59,044 bases of DNA from Acidimicrobiia bacterium (GCA_020832495.1 JAFIEP010000001.1:1-59044); one strand, 5' to 3'; counted from the stretch's first letter, positions 16,060-26,639 are shown. Notes: a model not told the origin generated them from the letters alone. Numbers and translations: made by a program.

Positions 16060-17850
16060 TCAGCGCTCCAGCCAGACCTGGGTCAGGCGATGGGTGCCGC
16101 CGAAGGTGCCGTTCCCACCGAGTGGGATCGACTCCTCGCCGTCGGGCAGCGTCCCGTTGGTGATGTCCCGCACCTCGGTCGTGGCGGCCACGGCCCACAG
16201 GGAGTGGTTCAGCCAGATGTAGGGCATGTCCGCGGTGAGGAGGTTCTGGAAGTCGGCGTAGGCCTCTGCCCGCACCGACTGCTCGGCATTCTGGCGGCCG
16301 CGCTGCAGCGCGTCGTCGATGTCGGGGTTGCGGTTGTTGGCGAAGTTGAGGATGTTCTCGCGGGGTGTGCCGTCCTCTTCCTCACCGAGCCATCCGGCCC
16401 ACCAGATGAGGTCGACGTCGGGGTCGATGGCCCCGAACTGGCGCCAGAGGTTGGCCTCGTAGGTGCCGAAGATGGCGGTGTTGATGAACTCGGTCTGGTC
16501 GAGCGTCTCGATGTCCACCTCGATGCCGGCCTGGCCCCATTGCTGCTGGAGCTGGGACACCGCTCGCTCGGTGGTCGGCGATGCGGTGGTGGCCAAGGTG
16601 AAGCGCGGGGTCTGGCCGGTGTCCGCCACGTAGTCCTCCACGAGCGCAATGGCCTCATCAAGGTCGTAGGTCGGGTAGTCGGTCTCGACGTACCACTCGG
16701 AGTCCTGCTTGAACGGACCACGGGCGATCTCGGCGATGCCCTCGTTCTGGGCCTCGTTGTAGCTCTCCACGTCGGTGGCGTAGGCCAGGGCCCGCCTGAT
16801 CCGGATGTCGCCCACGGGACCTTCGGACTCGACGTTCAACAGGATGAAGCTCTCCTCGCTCTCCCCGCGATCCTCGACGATCTGCACGAGCCCCTCGGCA
16901 GCCTCGTCGCGTAGGCGGGCGATGGTGGCCGGGTCCGAGGTGTGGATCATCTGCAGCTCACGGCTCACCAGTGCGTTGCGCCGGGCCTGGGTGTCGGAGA
17001 TGGAGCGGAACTCGAGTTCCTCGAGGTAGGGAAGGCCTGGACGCCAGTAGTTCTCGTTGCGTCCACCGACCCAGGTGCCCGCCGACCAGGACTGCTGCAC
17101 GAACGGCCCGGTGCCGATGGGCTCGCGGGTGAACTGCTCGGCTTCGGCGTTCACCGCGGCGAGCGACTCAGGGTCGGGATTGCCGTCCTCGTCCAGTTCG
17201 GGAGCGGGCACCATCTTGGGGGACACCACGAAGCCCACCTGCGAGGTGAGCGCAGCGGGGAAGGCCACCCACGGATGGCGCATGCGCACCTCGACGGTGA
17301 GGTCGTCGATGATCTCGACCTCCTCGATGGGTACGAAGGCGGAGCCGGTGAGCCCGGAGCGTCGGTGGGCGTCGAAGGTGAGCTTCACGGCCTCCGAGGT
17401 GAGGGGTTCGCCGTCGTGGAACTGCACGCCCTCGCGGAGCGTGATCGTCCACACGTCGTAGTCCTCGTTCGGCTCGATGCTCTCGGCCAGGTAGGGCCGG
17501 GGCTCGCCATCGACGTTCAGTGCGGTGAGGGGGTCGTACACCGCCTGGGCCAGCATGATGCCCGAGATCGCCCAGCGGTTGGTGTGGGGGACGAGCCCGT
17601 CGGTGTCCGCTTCGAGCCCGTAGGCCAGGCGGCCGCCGGGCTCGGGATCGCCGGTGGCCTCGATGACGACGTCCTCGTCGGACACGCCCACCTGGGCTTC
17701 GCCGTTGTCGTCGTCGCCGTTGTCGTCGTCGCCTGCCGTCCCGCAGCTGGCGACGAGCAGTGCCAGCATGCCCACGACGGCAGCCACCTTGGCGAACCGC
17801 CTGGTGACGGCGCTCGGTGTGGCACTGAGTTCATCTGCTGTTGCTGACAC
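16060..17850 (-). CDS. Peptide ABC transporter substrate-binding lipoprotein (SBP family 5)
   Basis: A 596-residue lipoprotein. A positively charged N-region is followed by a hydrophobic stretch and the lipobox LVASC; the mature protein starts with an acidic DDDNGDDDNG linker. The rest is an SBP_bac_5 (OppA/DppA) fold: RLAYGLEADTDGLVPH, the REGVQFHDGEPLTSEAVKLT segment and a long C-terminal lobe. GTG 17850 is preceded by GAGGGGG; the frame extends upstream without a better start. It captures peptides outside the membrane and hands them to OppBC. First gene of the transporter operon. Confidence 0.9.
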   Translation of the reverse strand: MSATADELSATPSAVTRRFAKVAAVVGMLALLVASCGTAGDDDNGDDDNGEAQVGVSDEDVVIEATGDPEPGGRLAYGLEADTDGLVPHTNRWAISGIMLAQAVYDPLTALNVDGEPRPYLAESIEPNEDYDVWTITLREGVQFHDGEPLTSEAVKLTFDAHRRSGLTGSAFVPIEEVEIIDDLTVEVRMRHPWVAFPAALTSQVGFVVSPKMVPAPELDEDGNPDPESLAAVNAEAEQFTREPIGTGPFVQQSWSAGTWVGGRNENYWRPGLPYLEELEFRSISDTQARRNALVSRELQMIHTSDPATIARLRDEAAEGLVQIVEDRGESEESFILLNVESEGPVGDIRIRRALAYATDVESYNEAQNEGIAEIARGPFKQDSEWYVETDYPTYDLDEAIALVEDYVADTGQTPRFTLATTASPTTERAVSQLQQQWGQAGIEVDIETLDQTEFINTAIFGTYEANLWRQFGAIDPDVDLIWWAGWLGEEEDGTPRENILNFANNRNPDIDDALQRGRQNAEQSVRAEAYADFQNLLTADMPYIWLNHSLWAVAATTEVRDITNGTLPDGEESIPLGGNGTFGGTHRLTQVWLER

Positions 17851-17915
17851 GGTGTCCCCCTCGTAACGGGTGTCCAACTGCCCTTCACCTCCCAGATCAA
17901 GGTGTGGCATCGGAC

Positions 17916-17921
17916 ACACTA
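17916..17921 (-). promoter_or_regulatory. Possible -10 element of the transporter operon
   Basis: Read on the minus strand this is TAGTGT, a TANNNT hexamer about 65 nt before the GTG of the binding protein, leaving a leader of roughly 60 nt that includes the ribosome-binding site. I see no clear -35 element. Confidence 0.3.
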
Positions 17922-17954
17922 GGTCACACCAGCGTCGAGGTGGCGGCGACCCCG

Positions 17955-19349
17955 TCAGCGAGGCGGCGGGGGGAACTGGAATTCGGCGTACCCCAGGGCG
18001 CGGGACCGCACGAGCTCGACGTACGCCGTCGAGCGGTTGTAGGCCAGCAGCGCCCGACGCTGGCCTGCCTCGCCGTCGAGGCCGGGCCCGTAGTGGCAGA
18101 GGTAGGCCGCTGCGCTCTCGGCGGCGTCGTAGTAGTTCTGCGGTTCGGCGCGACCCGAGCCCGTGGCATCACGGCCCCAGCGGGCCCAGGTGCCGGGGAT
18201 GAACTGCATCGGTCCCACCGCCCGGTCGTAGACCGGGTCGCCGTCGAGCGCTCCGCCGTCGGTGTCGAGGATGCGCGCCACGCCGTTGCCGTCGAGCGGG
18301 ATGCCGATGATGGGCGTGGACTGGTAGCCGGCTTCATCGACGGTCGATCCGCCGTGGGTACCGTGGTTGCTCTCCGTGCGGCCCACCCCGGCAAGGAGCC
18401 ACCAGGGCAGGGCACAGCCCGGGTTCTCCTCGGCCAGCGTGGAGGCAGCGCGGACGTAGGCGTCGAGCACCACGAACGTCATGTCCAGTCCCACCACCGG
18501 TGCCGTCCGACGGGCGTCGGCCGCCTGACGGGCGGCGGCTTCCGCTGCGGCGGCAGCTCGATCGCGTTCGGCCGAGGAGGCACTGCGCCTCGCCTCCTGG
18601 CCGTCGATGCGCTCCTCCACCTCCCGCAGTTCGGCCTCGAGGTCCGCCAGGTGGGCCGCGGTGGTGTCGAGGGCCCACACGTGCAGACCCAGGTCAGCGG
18701 TGCGCTGGGCGAAGGCGGTGCGGATCATGTGCCGGCGACCGTCGTTACTCGCTCCGAGGTCCAGGTCGAAGGTGGCGTCGCTGGCGGAGCCGGTCCGGCC
18801 TCGCATGTAGTCGGCAACGGTGAGCGCGGTGAGGCCCTGGCGGAGGTCAACCACCTTCGTGTCGAACTTCGTCGTCTGGCGCCGAGCAATGATCAGTTCC
18901 TCGGTGAGCCTGCGCTGGGCATCGCGCAACTCGACCAACGAGGCCTCGGCGGCCAGCCGGTCGGCCTCTGCCGCGTCTCGTCGGTCCCGCTCGGACCGCA
19001 ACCGTGACACCGCTGCGTCGAACTCGGCGCTGTCCACGGCCACGCCACCCAACTCGGGTGCGCTGCGTGGATCGTCAAGCCACGGCTGCGCAGCGTCGAC
19101 GTCGATGTCGAACGGCAACTCCTCGTCGTCGCCGGGCATGCCTGCGGGCTCGTCCGGCGCCGGTGCCGGTGGGTTCTGGGCCACACCGGTCACCGGTTGG
19201 AGTCGGGTGGTCGCCGCGACGGGTGCATCGCCGCCGGCAGCGACCGTGCCCACACAGACGCTGAGGGCCACGAGCACGGCCGCCGATCGGCGTCGAATGG
19301 ACGCGGCGGGCGCGTGGGGCTGGTCGGGGGAGAGCGGGGCGGGACGCAT
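17955..19349 (-). CDS. Secreted lytic murein transglycosylase with coiled coil
   Basis: A 464-residue protein. The N-terminus after ATG 19349 has arginines and a hydrophobic export segment (AAVLVALSVCVGTVAAGG). Residues of about 110-330 are charged and heptad-like (coiled coil, as in peptidoglycan-hydrolase regulators). The C-terminal domain has the SLT/MltB pattern: WWLLAGVGRTESNHG with the catalytic Glu, then AVGPMQFIPGTWARWG and NYYDAAESAAAYLCHYG. It should cleave peptidoglycan glycan strands outside the membrane, with the coiled coil placing or controlling it. Confidence 0.85.
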   Translation of the reverse strand: MRPAPLSPDQPHAPAASIRRRSAAVLVALSVCVGTVAAGGDAPVAATTRLQPVTGVAQNPPAPAPDEPAGMPGDDEELPFDIDVDAAQPWLDDPRSAPELGGVAVDSAEFDAAVSRLRSERDRRDAAEADRLAAEASLVELRDAQRRLTEELIIARRQTTKFDTKVVDLRQGLTALTVADYMRGRTGSASDATFDLDLGASNDGRRHMIRTAFAQRTADLGLHVWALDTTAAHLADLEAELREVEERIDGQEARRSASSAERDRAAAAAEAAARQAADARRTAPVVGLDMTFVVLDAYVRAASTLAEENPGCALPWWLLAGVGRTESNHGTHGGSTVDEAGYQSTPIIGIPLDGNGVARILDTDGGALDGDPVYDRAVGPMQFIPGTWARWGRDATGSGRAEPQNYYDAAESAAAYLCHYGPGLDGEAGQRRALLAYNRSTAYVELVRSRALGYAEFQFPPPPR

Positions 19350-19505
19350 GGGGCCCTGCCATTGTGGTCGACGGGGCCACCCGCTGTCGGGACATCGCCA
19401 CCGGCGCCGTGGTGAACGACCTCGACGCCACACCGGTAAGATCCCGGCCCGGCACCGCACCACGGAGCCGAGCAACGTCGCCCACGGCCCACTCCGAGGA
19501 GTTGC

Positions 19506-20315
19506 GTGTCCTCAGCCGAGTCTTCCACCAGCACGAACAGCGGCGGACGACCGTCCGGCGACACGACGTCGTCGCGCCGACGCAGCTTCGACGAGACCTA
19601 CCGCGCCGTGGCCGACGTCGAGGGATGGATGACCCGGGCGCAGGCCGGACGCCTGTGGGATGCCGCCAGCCGCCTGCGAGCGGGGGCGAGGATCGTGGAG
19701 ATCGGAAGCTTCCGTGGCCGGTCGGCCATCGTGCTGGCCAGCGCAGCGCCGCCGGGCGTGGCCATCACCACCATCGACCCCCACGGGGGGAACGACCGCG
19801 GTCCGCAGGAGATCGAAGGCTTCGAGGAGGCAGCGGCCACCGACCATGTCGTGTTCTGGGAGAACCTCCGGGCGGCAGGGGTCGACGATCGCATCGACCA
19901 CCTGCGCCTGGGCTCCCAGGAGGCGCTGTCCCACTACCAGGGGCAGGTCGACCTGCTCTACATCGACGGCGCCCATCGGTTGGCGCCTGCTCGAGCCGAC
20001 ATCGTGGCCTGGGGTGCGAGGGTGGCGCCCGGTGGCACCATGCTCATCCACGACAGCTTCAGCTCGGTGGGGGTCACGGGGGCCATCGTGGCCGAGCTGG
20101 TGTTCGGAGGCCGGTTCGCCTACCGGGGACGCAGCGGCAGCCTCGCCGAGTACCAGCGGGTGCCCCTCGACCCGGCGCGGCGGATGCGCAACGCGCTGCG
20201 TCAAGCGGTCGAGTTGCCGTGGTTCGTCCGCAACGTGGTGGTCAAGGCCCTCATCGTCGCCCGCCTGGGCCGACTCACCCGCCTCTTGGGCAGCGACGGC
20301 ACCTGGCCCTACTGA
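19506..20315 (+). CDS. Class I SAM-dependent methyltransferase
   Basis: A 269-residue protein with a clear class I core: ARIVEIGSFRGRSAIVLA (motif I), ITTIDPHGG (acidic end of strand two), VDLLYIDGAH and ARVAPGGTMLIHDSF. The spacing and the LYIDGAH motif are those of the methyltransferase 24 group (cephalosporin hydroxylase/O-methyltransferase-like). The C-terminal tail carries a basic, amphipathic region that may touch membrane. GTG 19506 has CGAGGAG upstream. It stands alone between oppositely oriented and unrelated genes; the substrate is unknown. Confidence 0.8.
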   Translation: MSSAESSTSTNSGGRPSGDTTSSRRRSFDETYRAVADVEGWMTRAQAGRLWDAASRLRAGARIVEIGSFRGRSAIVLASAAPPGVAITTIDPHGGNDRGPQEIEGFEEAAATDHVVFWENLRAAGVDDRIDHLRLGSQEALSHYQGQVDLLYIDGAHRLAPARADIVAWGARVAPGGTMLIHDSFSSVGVTGAIVAELVFGGRFAYRGRSGSLAEYQRVPLDPARRMRNALRQAVELPWFVRNVVVKALIVARLGRLTRLLGSDGTWPY

Positions 20316-20330
20316 GGGACAGAGGCCTCG

Positions 20331-20336
20331 TAGCCT
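20331..20336 (+). promoter_or_regulatory. -10 element TAGCCT, leaderless start
   Basis: TAGCCT followed by exactly 6 nt and then the GTG at 20343. This is the spacing expected if transcription begins at the first base of the start codon. Confidence 0.55.
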
Positions 20337-20342
20337 GGGAAG

Positions 20343-21740
20343 GTGCCTGTCGCACCCGCCACACCCGCAGCCGAGCTGGCCCGCCTCGTGGGTCCCGAGC
20401 AGGTGATCGTCGACTCGTCGATCACCGACAGCTACGTGCGGGACTGGACCGGGCGGTTCGTGGGGTCCACGCCCGCCGTCGTGCGGCCGCGTGCCACCGA
20501 TGAGGTGGCCACGGTCCTCGCCTGGTGTCACGAGCACGGGGTGGCGGTGGTGCCCCAAGGTGGCAACACCGGCTTGGTCGGCGGTGGAGTACCGCTCGAG
20601 GGAGAGGTCGTCCTGTCGCTGCGCGGGCTGCGCTCGATCTCGCTCCCCGAGGGCGACGACCGACGGCTACTGGCCGGCGCCGGCGCCACCCTGGCCGACG
20701 TCGGCGACGAGGCCGCACGGAGGGGACGTGCCTACGCCGTCGATCTGGCTGCCCGAGCGACCGCCACGGTCGGGGGGATGGTGGCCACCAACGCAGGTGG
20801 CCTGCACGTGCTGCGGTGGGGCGGCACCCGCCAACAGTTGGTGGGCGTGGAGGCGGTGCTGGCCGACGGTCGGGTGCTGTCGACCCTGCGCGGTCTCGAC
20901 AAGGACAACACCGGTTACGACCTGCCGCAACTGCTGTGTGGCAGCGAGGGCACGCTGGCGGTGGTCACCGCTGCGTTGGTCCGGCTCCGACCGGCGGTGC
21001 GACGCCGACAGGTGTGCATGGTGGGCTTCGACTCGGTGGAGACCGCCGTCGACGCCGCCCTCGCCTGCTGCGACGAGGTGCCGTCGCTGTCGGCGGTGGA
21101 GCTCGTCCTCCACGGCGGCGTGGCCCTCGTGATGGACGAGTTCGGCCTCCCCGCACCCCTGGCCACACCAGCGACCGCCTACCTGGTGATCGAACTGGTG
21201 CGCACCCACGGGCCGGCGACTACCACATTGTCCGACGACGATCTCGTGGCAGAGCTGGCCTCGGTGGTCGACCGCTCGCCCGGCGTGGGCGACGTGGCCG
21301 TGGCACCCTCTGATGCGGCCGCGCAGCGACTGTGGCAGTACCGGGAGTTGCACACCGACGCCATCAACCGGGTGGGCGTGCCCCACAAGCTCGACGTGAC
21401 CTTCCCTGCTGGTGCGCTGGCCGCCGCCGTCGAGGAACTTCCCGCCGTCGTCGGGGCGGTGGCGCCCCGAGCGCAGGTGTGGATGTTCGGCCACGTGGGT
21501 GACGGCAACCTCCACGTCAACGTCACCGGCGTGTCGGCCGGGGACGAGGCGGTCGACGAGGCCGTGCTGCGGTACGTGGCCGAGCGTGGCGGGAGCATCA
21601 GCGCGGAGCACGGCATCGGCCGGGCCAAGGCGCGGTGGCTCCACCTCAATCGGAGCCAGGTGGAGCTCGACACCTTCGCCGCCATCAAGGGTGCGCTCGA
21701 CCCGCACCGGATCCTCAATCCCAACGTACTCCTGAGGTGA
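20343..21740 (+). CDS. FAD-linked oxidase, GlcD / D-lactate dehydrogenase type
   Basis: A 465-residue flavoprotein of the FAD-binding type 4 / GlcD family. The FAD pyrophosphate loop is VVPQGGNTGLVGGGVP, followed by the GATLADVGDEA and VGGMVATNAGG segments. The C-terminal FAD-oxidase domain shows FGHVGDGNLHVNV and the final EHGIGRAKARWL. Members oxidise 2-hydroxy acids such as glycolate, D-lactate or D-2-hydroxyglutarate; length and motifs do not separate these. It is probably cytoplasmic and starts from its own leaderless promoter. Confidence 0.85.
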   Translation: MPVAPATPAAELARLVGPEQVIVDSSITDSYVRDWTGRFVGSTPAVVRPRATDEVATVLAWCHEHGVAVVPQGGNTGLVGGGVPLEGEVVLSLRGLRSISLPEGDDRRLLAGAGATLADVGDEAARRGRAYAVDLAARATATVGGMVATNAGGLHVLRWGGTRQQLVGVEAVLADGRVLSTLRGLDKDNTGYDLPQLLCGSEGTLAVVTAALVRLRPAVRRRQVCMVGFDSVETAVDAALACCDEVPSLSAVELVLHGGVALVMDEFGLPAPLATPATAYLVIELVRTHGPATTTLSDDDLVAELASVVDRSPGVGDVAVAPSDAAAQRLWQYRELHTDAINRVGVPHKLDVTFPAGALAAAVEELPAVVGAVAPRAQVWMFGHVGDGNLHVNVTGVSAGDEAVDEAVLRYVAERGGSISAEHGIGRAKARWLHLNRSQVELDTFAAIKGALDPHRILNPNVLLR

Positions 21741-21742
21741 CA

Positions 21743-21769
21743 CTGCCCAGGTAGCATCGAGATGGGCAG
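21743..21769 (+). terminator. Hairpin after the FAD oxidase gene
   Basis: CTGCCCA at 21743-21749 pairs with TGGGCAG at 21763-21769 across a 13-nt loop, two bases after the stop of the oxidase. It is a weak candidate terminator without a T-run. The rest of the 148-nt gap to the next gene shows nothing clear. Confidence 0.35.
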
Positions 21770-21888
21770 GGGCCCCACGAAGCGGCGGACGAGCCGCTAC
21801 CGTCGATCACAGTGCCGTCCACCTGTCCGACCTCCCCGTTGACGGGCTCGAGGCTTCGTCCGACGCCTCGCCCGCATCACAGCCGGCG

Positions 21889-22710
21889 ATGAGTTCCGCC
21901 GTGGTACTCACACCAGGCGGCCCCGATGCGGGGGCACTCACCGCCGCCTTCGCCGAGGTGGCGGCCGGCGGGGACCCTGCCCGGTTGGAACAGATGGCGT
22001 TCCTGCTCGGAGCCCACGGCGCACCCGAGGCCGATGTGGCGGGCGCCATCCACCTGCTCGACCACCTCGCCGGCACCTGCCCGGGCGACGACGCCGCAGC
22101 CCTGGTCCACCATCTGTTCGTCGACGAACGGTTCAGCGGCAACGTGCGGCACTACTACGACCCGCGCAACTCCTACCTCCAGGTGGTCCTCGACCGCCGC
22201 ACCGGCATCCCCATCAGCCTGGCGGTGGTGGCGCTGTGCGTGGCCCGTCGACTGGGGATCGGCCTGCACGGAGTCGGCGTGCCCGGCCATTTCGTCCTGG
22301 GCACGCCCGAGGGACAGTGGTTCGACCCGTTCCACGGCGGTGGGGAGCTCACGCTCGACGACCTGCGCCAGCGCGCCATGGCTGCTCCCACCCCGGGCGG
22401 GCTCTGTGCTGCGCATCTCCTGCCGGCGGATCCCGAGCAGATCCTCAACCGGATGCTGGCCAACCTGATCTCGGTGTTCCAGGCGGCTGAGGACCGCGCC
22501 GGACTCCTGTGGGTGGTGCGTCTGCGCACGTGCCTTCCGGGGGCATCCACCGAGTCGTTCGGCCAACTGGCCCGGGTCCTGGCTTCGGTGGGGCGGTTCC
22601 TCGAGGCCGCCGCCGTGGAGGAGCAACTGGCCTCGGTGGGTGGTGCCGCCGACCGTGAGCCGGATCACCACCGTCAGCGAGCTGCTGCCCTGCGAGCGCG
22701 CACGAACTGA
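21889..22710 (+). CDS. SirB1-family transglutaminase-like protein
   Basis: A 273-residue protein of the SirB1 / transglutaminase-like family. The central part is typical: YYDPRNSYLQVVLDRRTGIPISLAVVAL, then VGVPGHFVLG and WFDPFHGGGELT, where the family usually has Cys, His and Asp positions. The usual active-site Cys after GIPISL seems to be displaced to VALCVARRLG. The C-terminal 80 residues are helical, TPR-like. The biochemical activity of the family is not established. The first ATG (21889) is used; the next gene follows after 9 nt. Confidence 0.75.
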   Translation: MSSAVVLTPGGPDAGALTAAFAEVAAGGDPARLEQMAFLLGAHGAPEADVAGAIHLLDHLAGTCPGDDAAALVHHLFVDERFSGNVRHYYDPRNSYLQVVLDRRTGIPISLAVVALCVARRLGIGLHGVGVPGHFVLGTPEGQWFDPFHGGGELTLDDLRQRAMAAPTPGGLCAAHLLPADPEQILNRMLANLISVFQAAEDRAGLLWVVRLRTCLPGASTESFGQLARVLASVGRFLEAAAVEEQLASVGGAADREPDHHRQRAAALRARTN

Positions 22711-22719
22711 GGTGCGGCC

Positions 22720-23136
22720 GTGACGTGGGTGTGGATCCTCCTCATGGCGGTCGTGGGATTCGCTGCGGTGTCCCGCAACGAGATCGCTCGCCGGCGGGCC
22801 CGATCGGCGACCGTGTCACTCGAGGTGGATCGCTTCGGCATGCGACGGCTCCTGGCCGACGGCCGCGAGGAACGCATCACCTGGGGCGACGTGCGGTACG
22901 TGGACGTGGTGCGTGCCAAGTGGGGCCCGCACGCCCCCTCCGGAGGGGTGGTCATGATCGGTGGTGACGACCACATCGGCGCGCTGGTGCCCATCACGGC
23001 GCTGGGCGACAGCGGCGTGGTCGAGCACCTGAGCGAACTGCAGGGCTTCGACATGGAAGCGTTCGTCGAGGCCTTGGAGGTGCGGCCACCGGCCCGACTG
23101 CGGATCTGGCCGGTGCAGGACGACGAAAGGGCCTAG
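22720..23136 (+). CDS. Hypothetical membrane-anchored protein
   Basis: A 138-residue protein from GTG 22720. The first 20 residues are one hydrophobic helix (TWVWILLMAVVGFAAVS) followed by a basic patch, so it should be anchored with its body in the cytoplasm. The body alternates strands and turns, including LEVDRFGMRRLLADGREERITWGDV, resembling a PH-like or YcxB-like fold, but I do not recognise the family. It lies 9 nt after the SirB1-like gene and probably shares its message. Confidence 0.6.
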   Translation: MTWVWILLMAVVGFAAVSRNEIARRRARSATVSLEVDRFGMRRLLADGREERITWGDVRYVDVVRAKWGPHAPSGGVVMIGGDDHIGALVPITALGDSGVVEHLSELQGFDMEAFVEALEVRPPARLRIWPVQDDERA

Positions 23137-23160
23137 GGGGCGCAGGGGTTCGGCCGCCCC
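23137..23160. terminator. GC hairpin between convergent genes
   Basis: GGGGCG at 23137-23142 pairs with CGCCCC at 23155-23160 directly after the stop of the plus-strand gene and 12 nt before the stop of the minus-strand one. No T-run; weak candidate. Confidence 0.3.
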
Positions 23161-23172
23161 GGTGCGCGGCGG

Positions 23173-23775
23173 TCAGGTGCCTGACCCGAAGGGACGGAGG
23201 TGGGCGCGCTCGTTGAGGCTGCGCACGCTGGCCGCTCCGGAGCGGGACACCACCAGACGCGACACGCTCGTGTAGTCGGGGTCGAAGAACAAGACGCGGT
23301 CCAGTCCCAGCACGTGCGCGGCCATGGCGTTGATCACGCCGCCGTGGCAGACCACCACGACGCGTTGCGACGGGTGGGCGCTCACGATGCGCTGGCGAGC
23401 CCGCTCCACCCGGCCGAGGAAGGCGTCGAGATCGATGCCGAGGGCAGCAAAGTCGTTGCCGGCCATGGCCTTCCAGATGTGGGGTGCAACCGTGGGGAGT
23501 TGTTCGGTGGGGATGTACTCCGAGGCATCCCGGTCCCACTCGGCCACGTCGTCGTCGACCTCCGCGTCGAGTCCCGTCACCTCGGCGATGGGTGCGGCCG
23601 TCTCGACGGCACGACACAGCGGGCTGGTGTAGAGGGCGTCGACGGACTCCTCGGCCAGCCACTCGGCGACCGCACGGGCCTGGCGTCGCCCGAGTTCGTC
23701 GAGGCCCGGGTCGGCGGGCCCCTCCGCCTCGTGGGTGCGATGGGGTCGTCCGTGGCGGACCAGCACGAGTTCCAT
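23173..23775 (-). CDS. Histidine phosphatase family protein
   Basis: A 200-residue protein of the phosphoglycerate-mutase-like histidine phosphatase superfamily. The phospho-accepting His is in LVLVRHGRPHRT at the N-terminus; GRRQARAVAEWL and YTSPLCRAVETA follow, and the second His is in VVCHGGVINA. It is the right length for a phosphatase and lacks mutase-specific inserts; its substrate is unknown. ATG 23775 sits 6 nt from a TACGCT -10 element. It is divergent from pyruvate kinase. Confidence 0.85.
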   Translation of the reverse strand: MELVLVRHGRPHRTHEAEGPADPGLDELGRRQARAVAEWLAEESVDALYTSPLCRAVETAAPIAEVTGLDAEVDDDVAEWDRDASEYIPTEQLPTVAPHIWKAMAGNDFAALGIDLDAFLGRVERARQRIVSAHPSQRVVVVCHGGVINAMAAHVLGLDRVLFFDPDYTSVSRLVVSRSGAASVRSLNERAHLRPFGSGT

Positions 23776-23781
23776 GCCCGC

Positions 23782-23787
23782 AGCGTA
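23782..23787 (-). promoter_or_regulatory. -10 element TACGCT, leaderless start
   Basis: On the minus strand TACGCT is followed by 6 nt (GCGGGC) and the ATG of the histidine phosphatase gene. Confidence 0.55.
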
Positions 23788-23851
23788 CGCAGCGGGGCTT
23801 CCTCGTCGTCACTCAACGGGGGTGCGGCAGGGCTGTGGTGCTCGCCGGCGG

Positions 23852-23857
23852 TAGCGT
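23852..23857 (+). promoter_or_regulatory. -10 element TAGCGT, leaderless start
   Basis: TAGCGT is followed by 6 nt (GGGCTC) and the ATG of pyruvate kinase. It faces away from the TACGCT element of the phosphatase 65 bp upstream. Confidence 0.6.
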
Positions 23858-23863
23858 GGGCTC

Positions 23864-25303
<1,440 letters not shown>

Positions 25304-25370
25304 CCGACCCCGCTCGCAGGACCGGCGACGGCTGTGAGCGAGGCGGCTGCGCTCTGTCGCGTCGGTAGTG

Positions 25371-26180
25371 ATGGCCGTGCCGACCGATTCGCAACAGCCC
25401 CTGGCGCGCTACGAGCGCGTCGTCGGAGCCGAAGCACCGCCGCCGCCGGTGGTGCTGGTGCATGGCAGCATGGACCGGGCCGCGGGTATGGCGCCGCTGG
25501 CCCGAGCCCTGCCCGACCTCGAGGTGGTGCGCTACGACCGGCGTGGCTACGGCCGTTCGCCGCGCCCTGATCCAGGTGTCTCGGTCGAGGCCCACGTCGC
25601 CGACCTGTTGGCGGTGGTGGGCGATCGACCCAGCCTGGTCGTGGGCCACAGCTTCGGCGGGTTGGTGGCCCTGGCCGCTGCTGCCCGCCAGCCGGCGCGG
25701 GTGGTGGGTGTCGTGGCCTACGAACCGCCCCTGCCGTGGTTGGCCTGGTGGGGCCAGGGCATGGCCGGCGGAGCAGCGCTCGGCGCAGCCATGGCCGAGG
25801 GCTCCGACGCAGCCGCCGATGCCTTTCTGCGCCTCGTACTCGGTTCCGACCGGTGGGATGCGCTCCCCGAGCGCACGCGGGAGGCCCGTCGCCGGGAGGG
25901 TGCTGCATTGGTGGCCGAGATCGCCTCGGCGCGTGCGGGGCCGGTGGTGGACCTCGACGCCGTGCGCGCCCCGGTGCTTGCCGTGCACGGGGCCCGCGCC
26001 GCCGACCGGCATCGCCGGGGGACCCGCCTGGTGGCGGAACAGGTGCCGGTCGCGGAGGTGGTCGAGTTGGCCGACGCCGGCCACGACAGCCACAGGACAC
26101 GTCCCGATGCACTGGCGGCGTTGGTGGCCGACTTCCATGCGCGCCTGCGTTCAGGTGGTACGGCACCCGTCGCCCGGTAG
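25371..26180 (+). CDS. Alpha/beta hydrolase
   Basis: A 269-residue alpha/beta-hydrolase. The oxyanion region is VLVHGSMDRA, the nucleophile Ser is in VVGHSFGGLVAL, and the catalytic His is in DAGHDSHR near the C-terminus. The cap is short. The substrate cannot be read. I chose ATG 25371; GTG 25368 immediately before is equally possible. Its TAG stop forms the first three bases of the -10 element of the next gene. Confidence 0.8.
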   Translation: MAVPTDSQQPLARYERVVGAEAPPPPVVLVHGSMDRAAGMAPLARALPDLEVVRYDRRGYGRSPRPDPGVSVEAHVADLLAVVGDRPSLVVGHSFGGLVALAAAARQPARVVGVVAYEPPLPWLAWWGQGMAGGAALGAAMAEGSDAAADAFLRLVLGSDRWDALPERTREARRREGAALVAEIASARAGPVVDLDAVRAPVLAVHGARAADRHRRGTRLVAEQVPVAEVVELADAGHDSHRTRPDALAALVADFHARLRSGGTAPVAR

Positions 26181-26183
26181 GGT
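26178..26183 (+). promoter_or_regulatory. -10 element TAGGGT built on the upstream stop codon
   Basis: TAGGGT followed by 6 nt and the ATG at 26190. Its TAG (26178-26180) is also the stop of the hydrolase gene, so the promoter of the DUF3151 gene lies in the end of the gene before it. Confidence 0.55.
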
Positions 26184-26189
26184 GCCGCC

Positions 26190-26639
26190 ATGTCTGACAC
26201 CTCACCGGTGAACCTGTCGCCGAGCGGCCCACCCGAGACCGTCCTCGATCCCGAACCCGATGCAGTGCTCGACGCCCTGCGCGCTGCCATGGACCGCCCC
26301 GACGGCGAGCGGCGGAGTGCCGTGGCCGAGGTGGTGGCCCGCACGCCGCGGTCGCTGGCGGGCTGGGCGGCGCTGGGTGCGCTGGCCCGCGACCAGATCG
26401 AGGCCTACGCCTGTTTCCGGGTCGGGTACCACCGCGGGCTCGACCGCCTCCGTCAGAGCGGCTGGCGCGGCACGGGCTATGTCCGGTGGGAGCACCCCTC
26501 CAACCGTGGGTTCCTGCGCTGTTTGGCCGGTCTCGGCCGCTGCGCCCAGGAGATCGGCGAGGCCGACGAGGCCGAGCGCTGTGCGGTGTTCCTCCACCAG
26601 CTCGATCCCTCCTGGCCCCCGACGTCACTCGACGACTGA
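26190..26639 (+). CDS. DUF3151 family protein
   Basis: A 149-residue cytoplasmic protein of the actinobacterial DUF3151 family. The core is GWAALGALARDQIEAYACFRVGYHRGLDRLRQSGWRG and VRWEHPSNRGFLRCLAGLGR, a helical, TPR-like layout, with an acidic helix GEADEAERCAVFL at the end. The function of the family is unknown. It has its own leaderless promoter, and its 3' end overlaps the converging PH-domain gene by 15 nt. Confidence 0.8.
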   Translation: MSDTSPVNLSPSGPPETVLDPEPDAVLDALRAAMDRPDGERRSAVAEVVARTPRSLAGWAALGALARDQIEAYACFRVGYHRGLDRLRQSGWRGTGYVRWEHPSNRGFLRCLAGLGRCAQEIGEADEAERCAVFLHQLDPSWPPTSLDD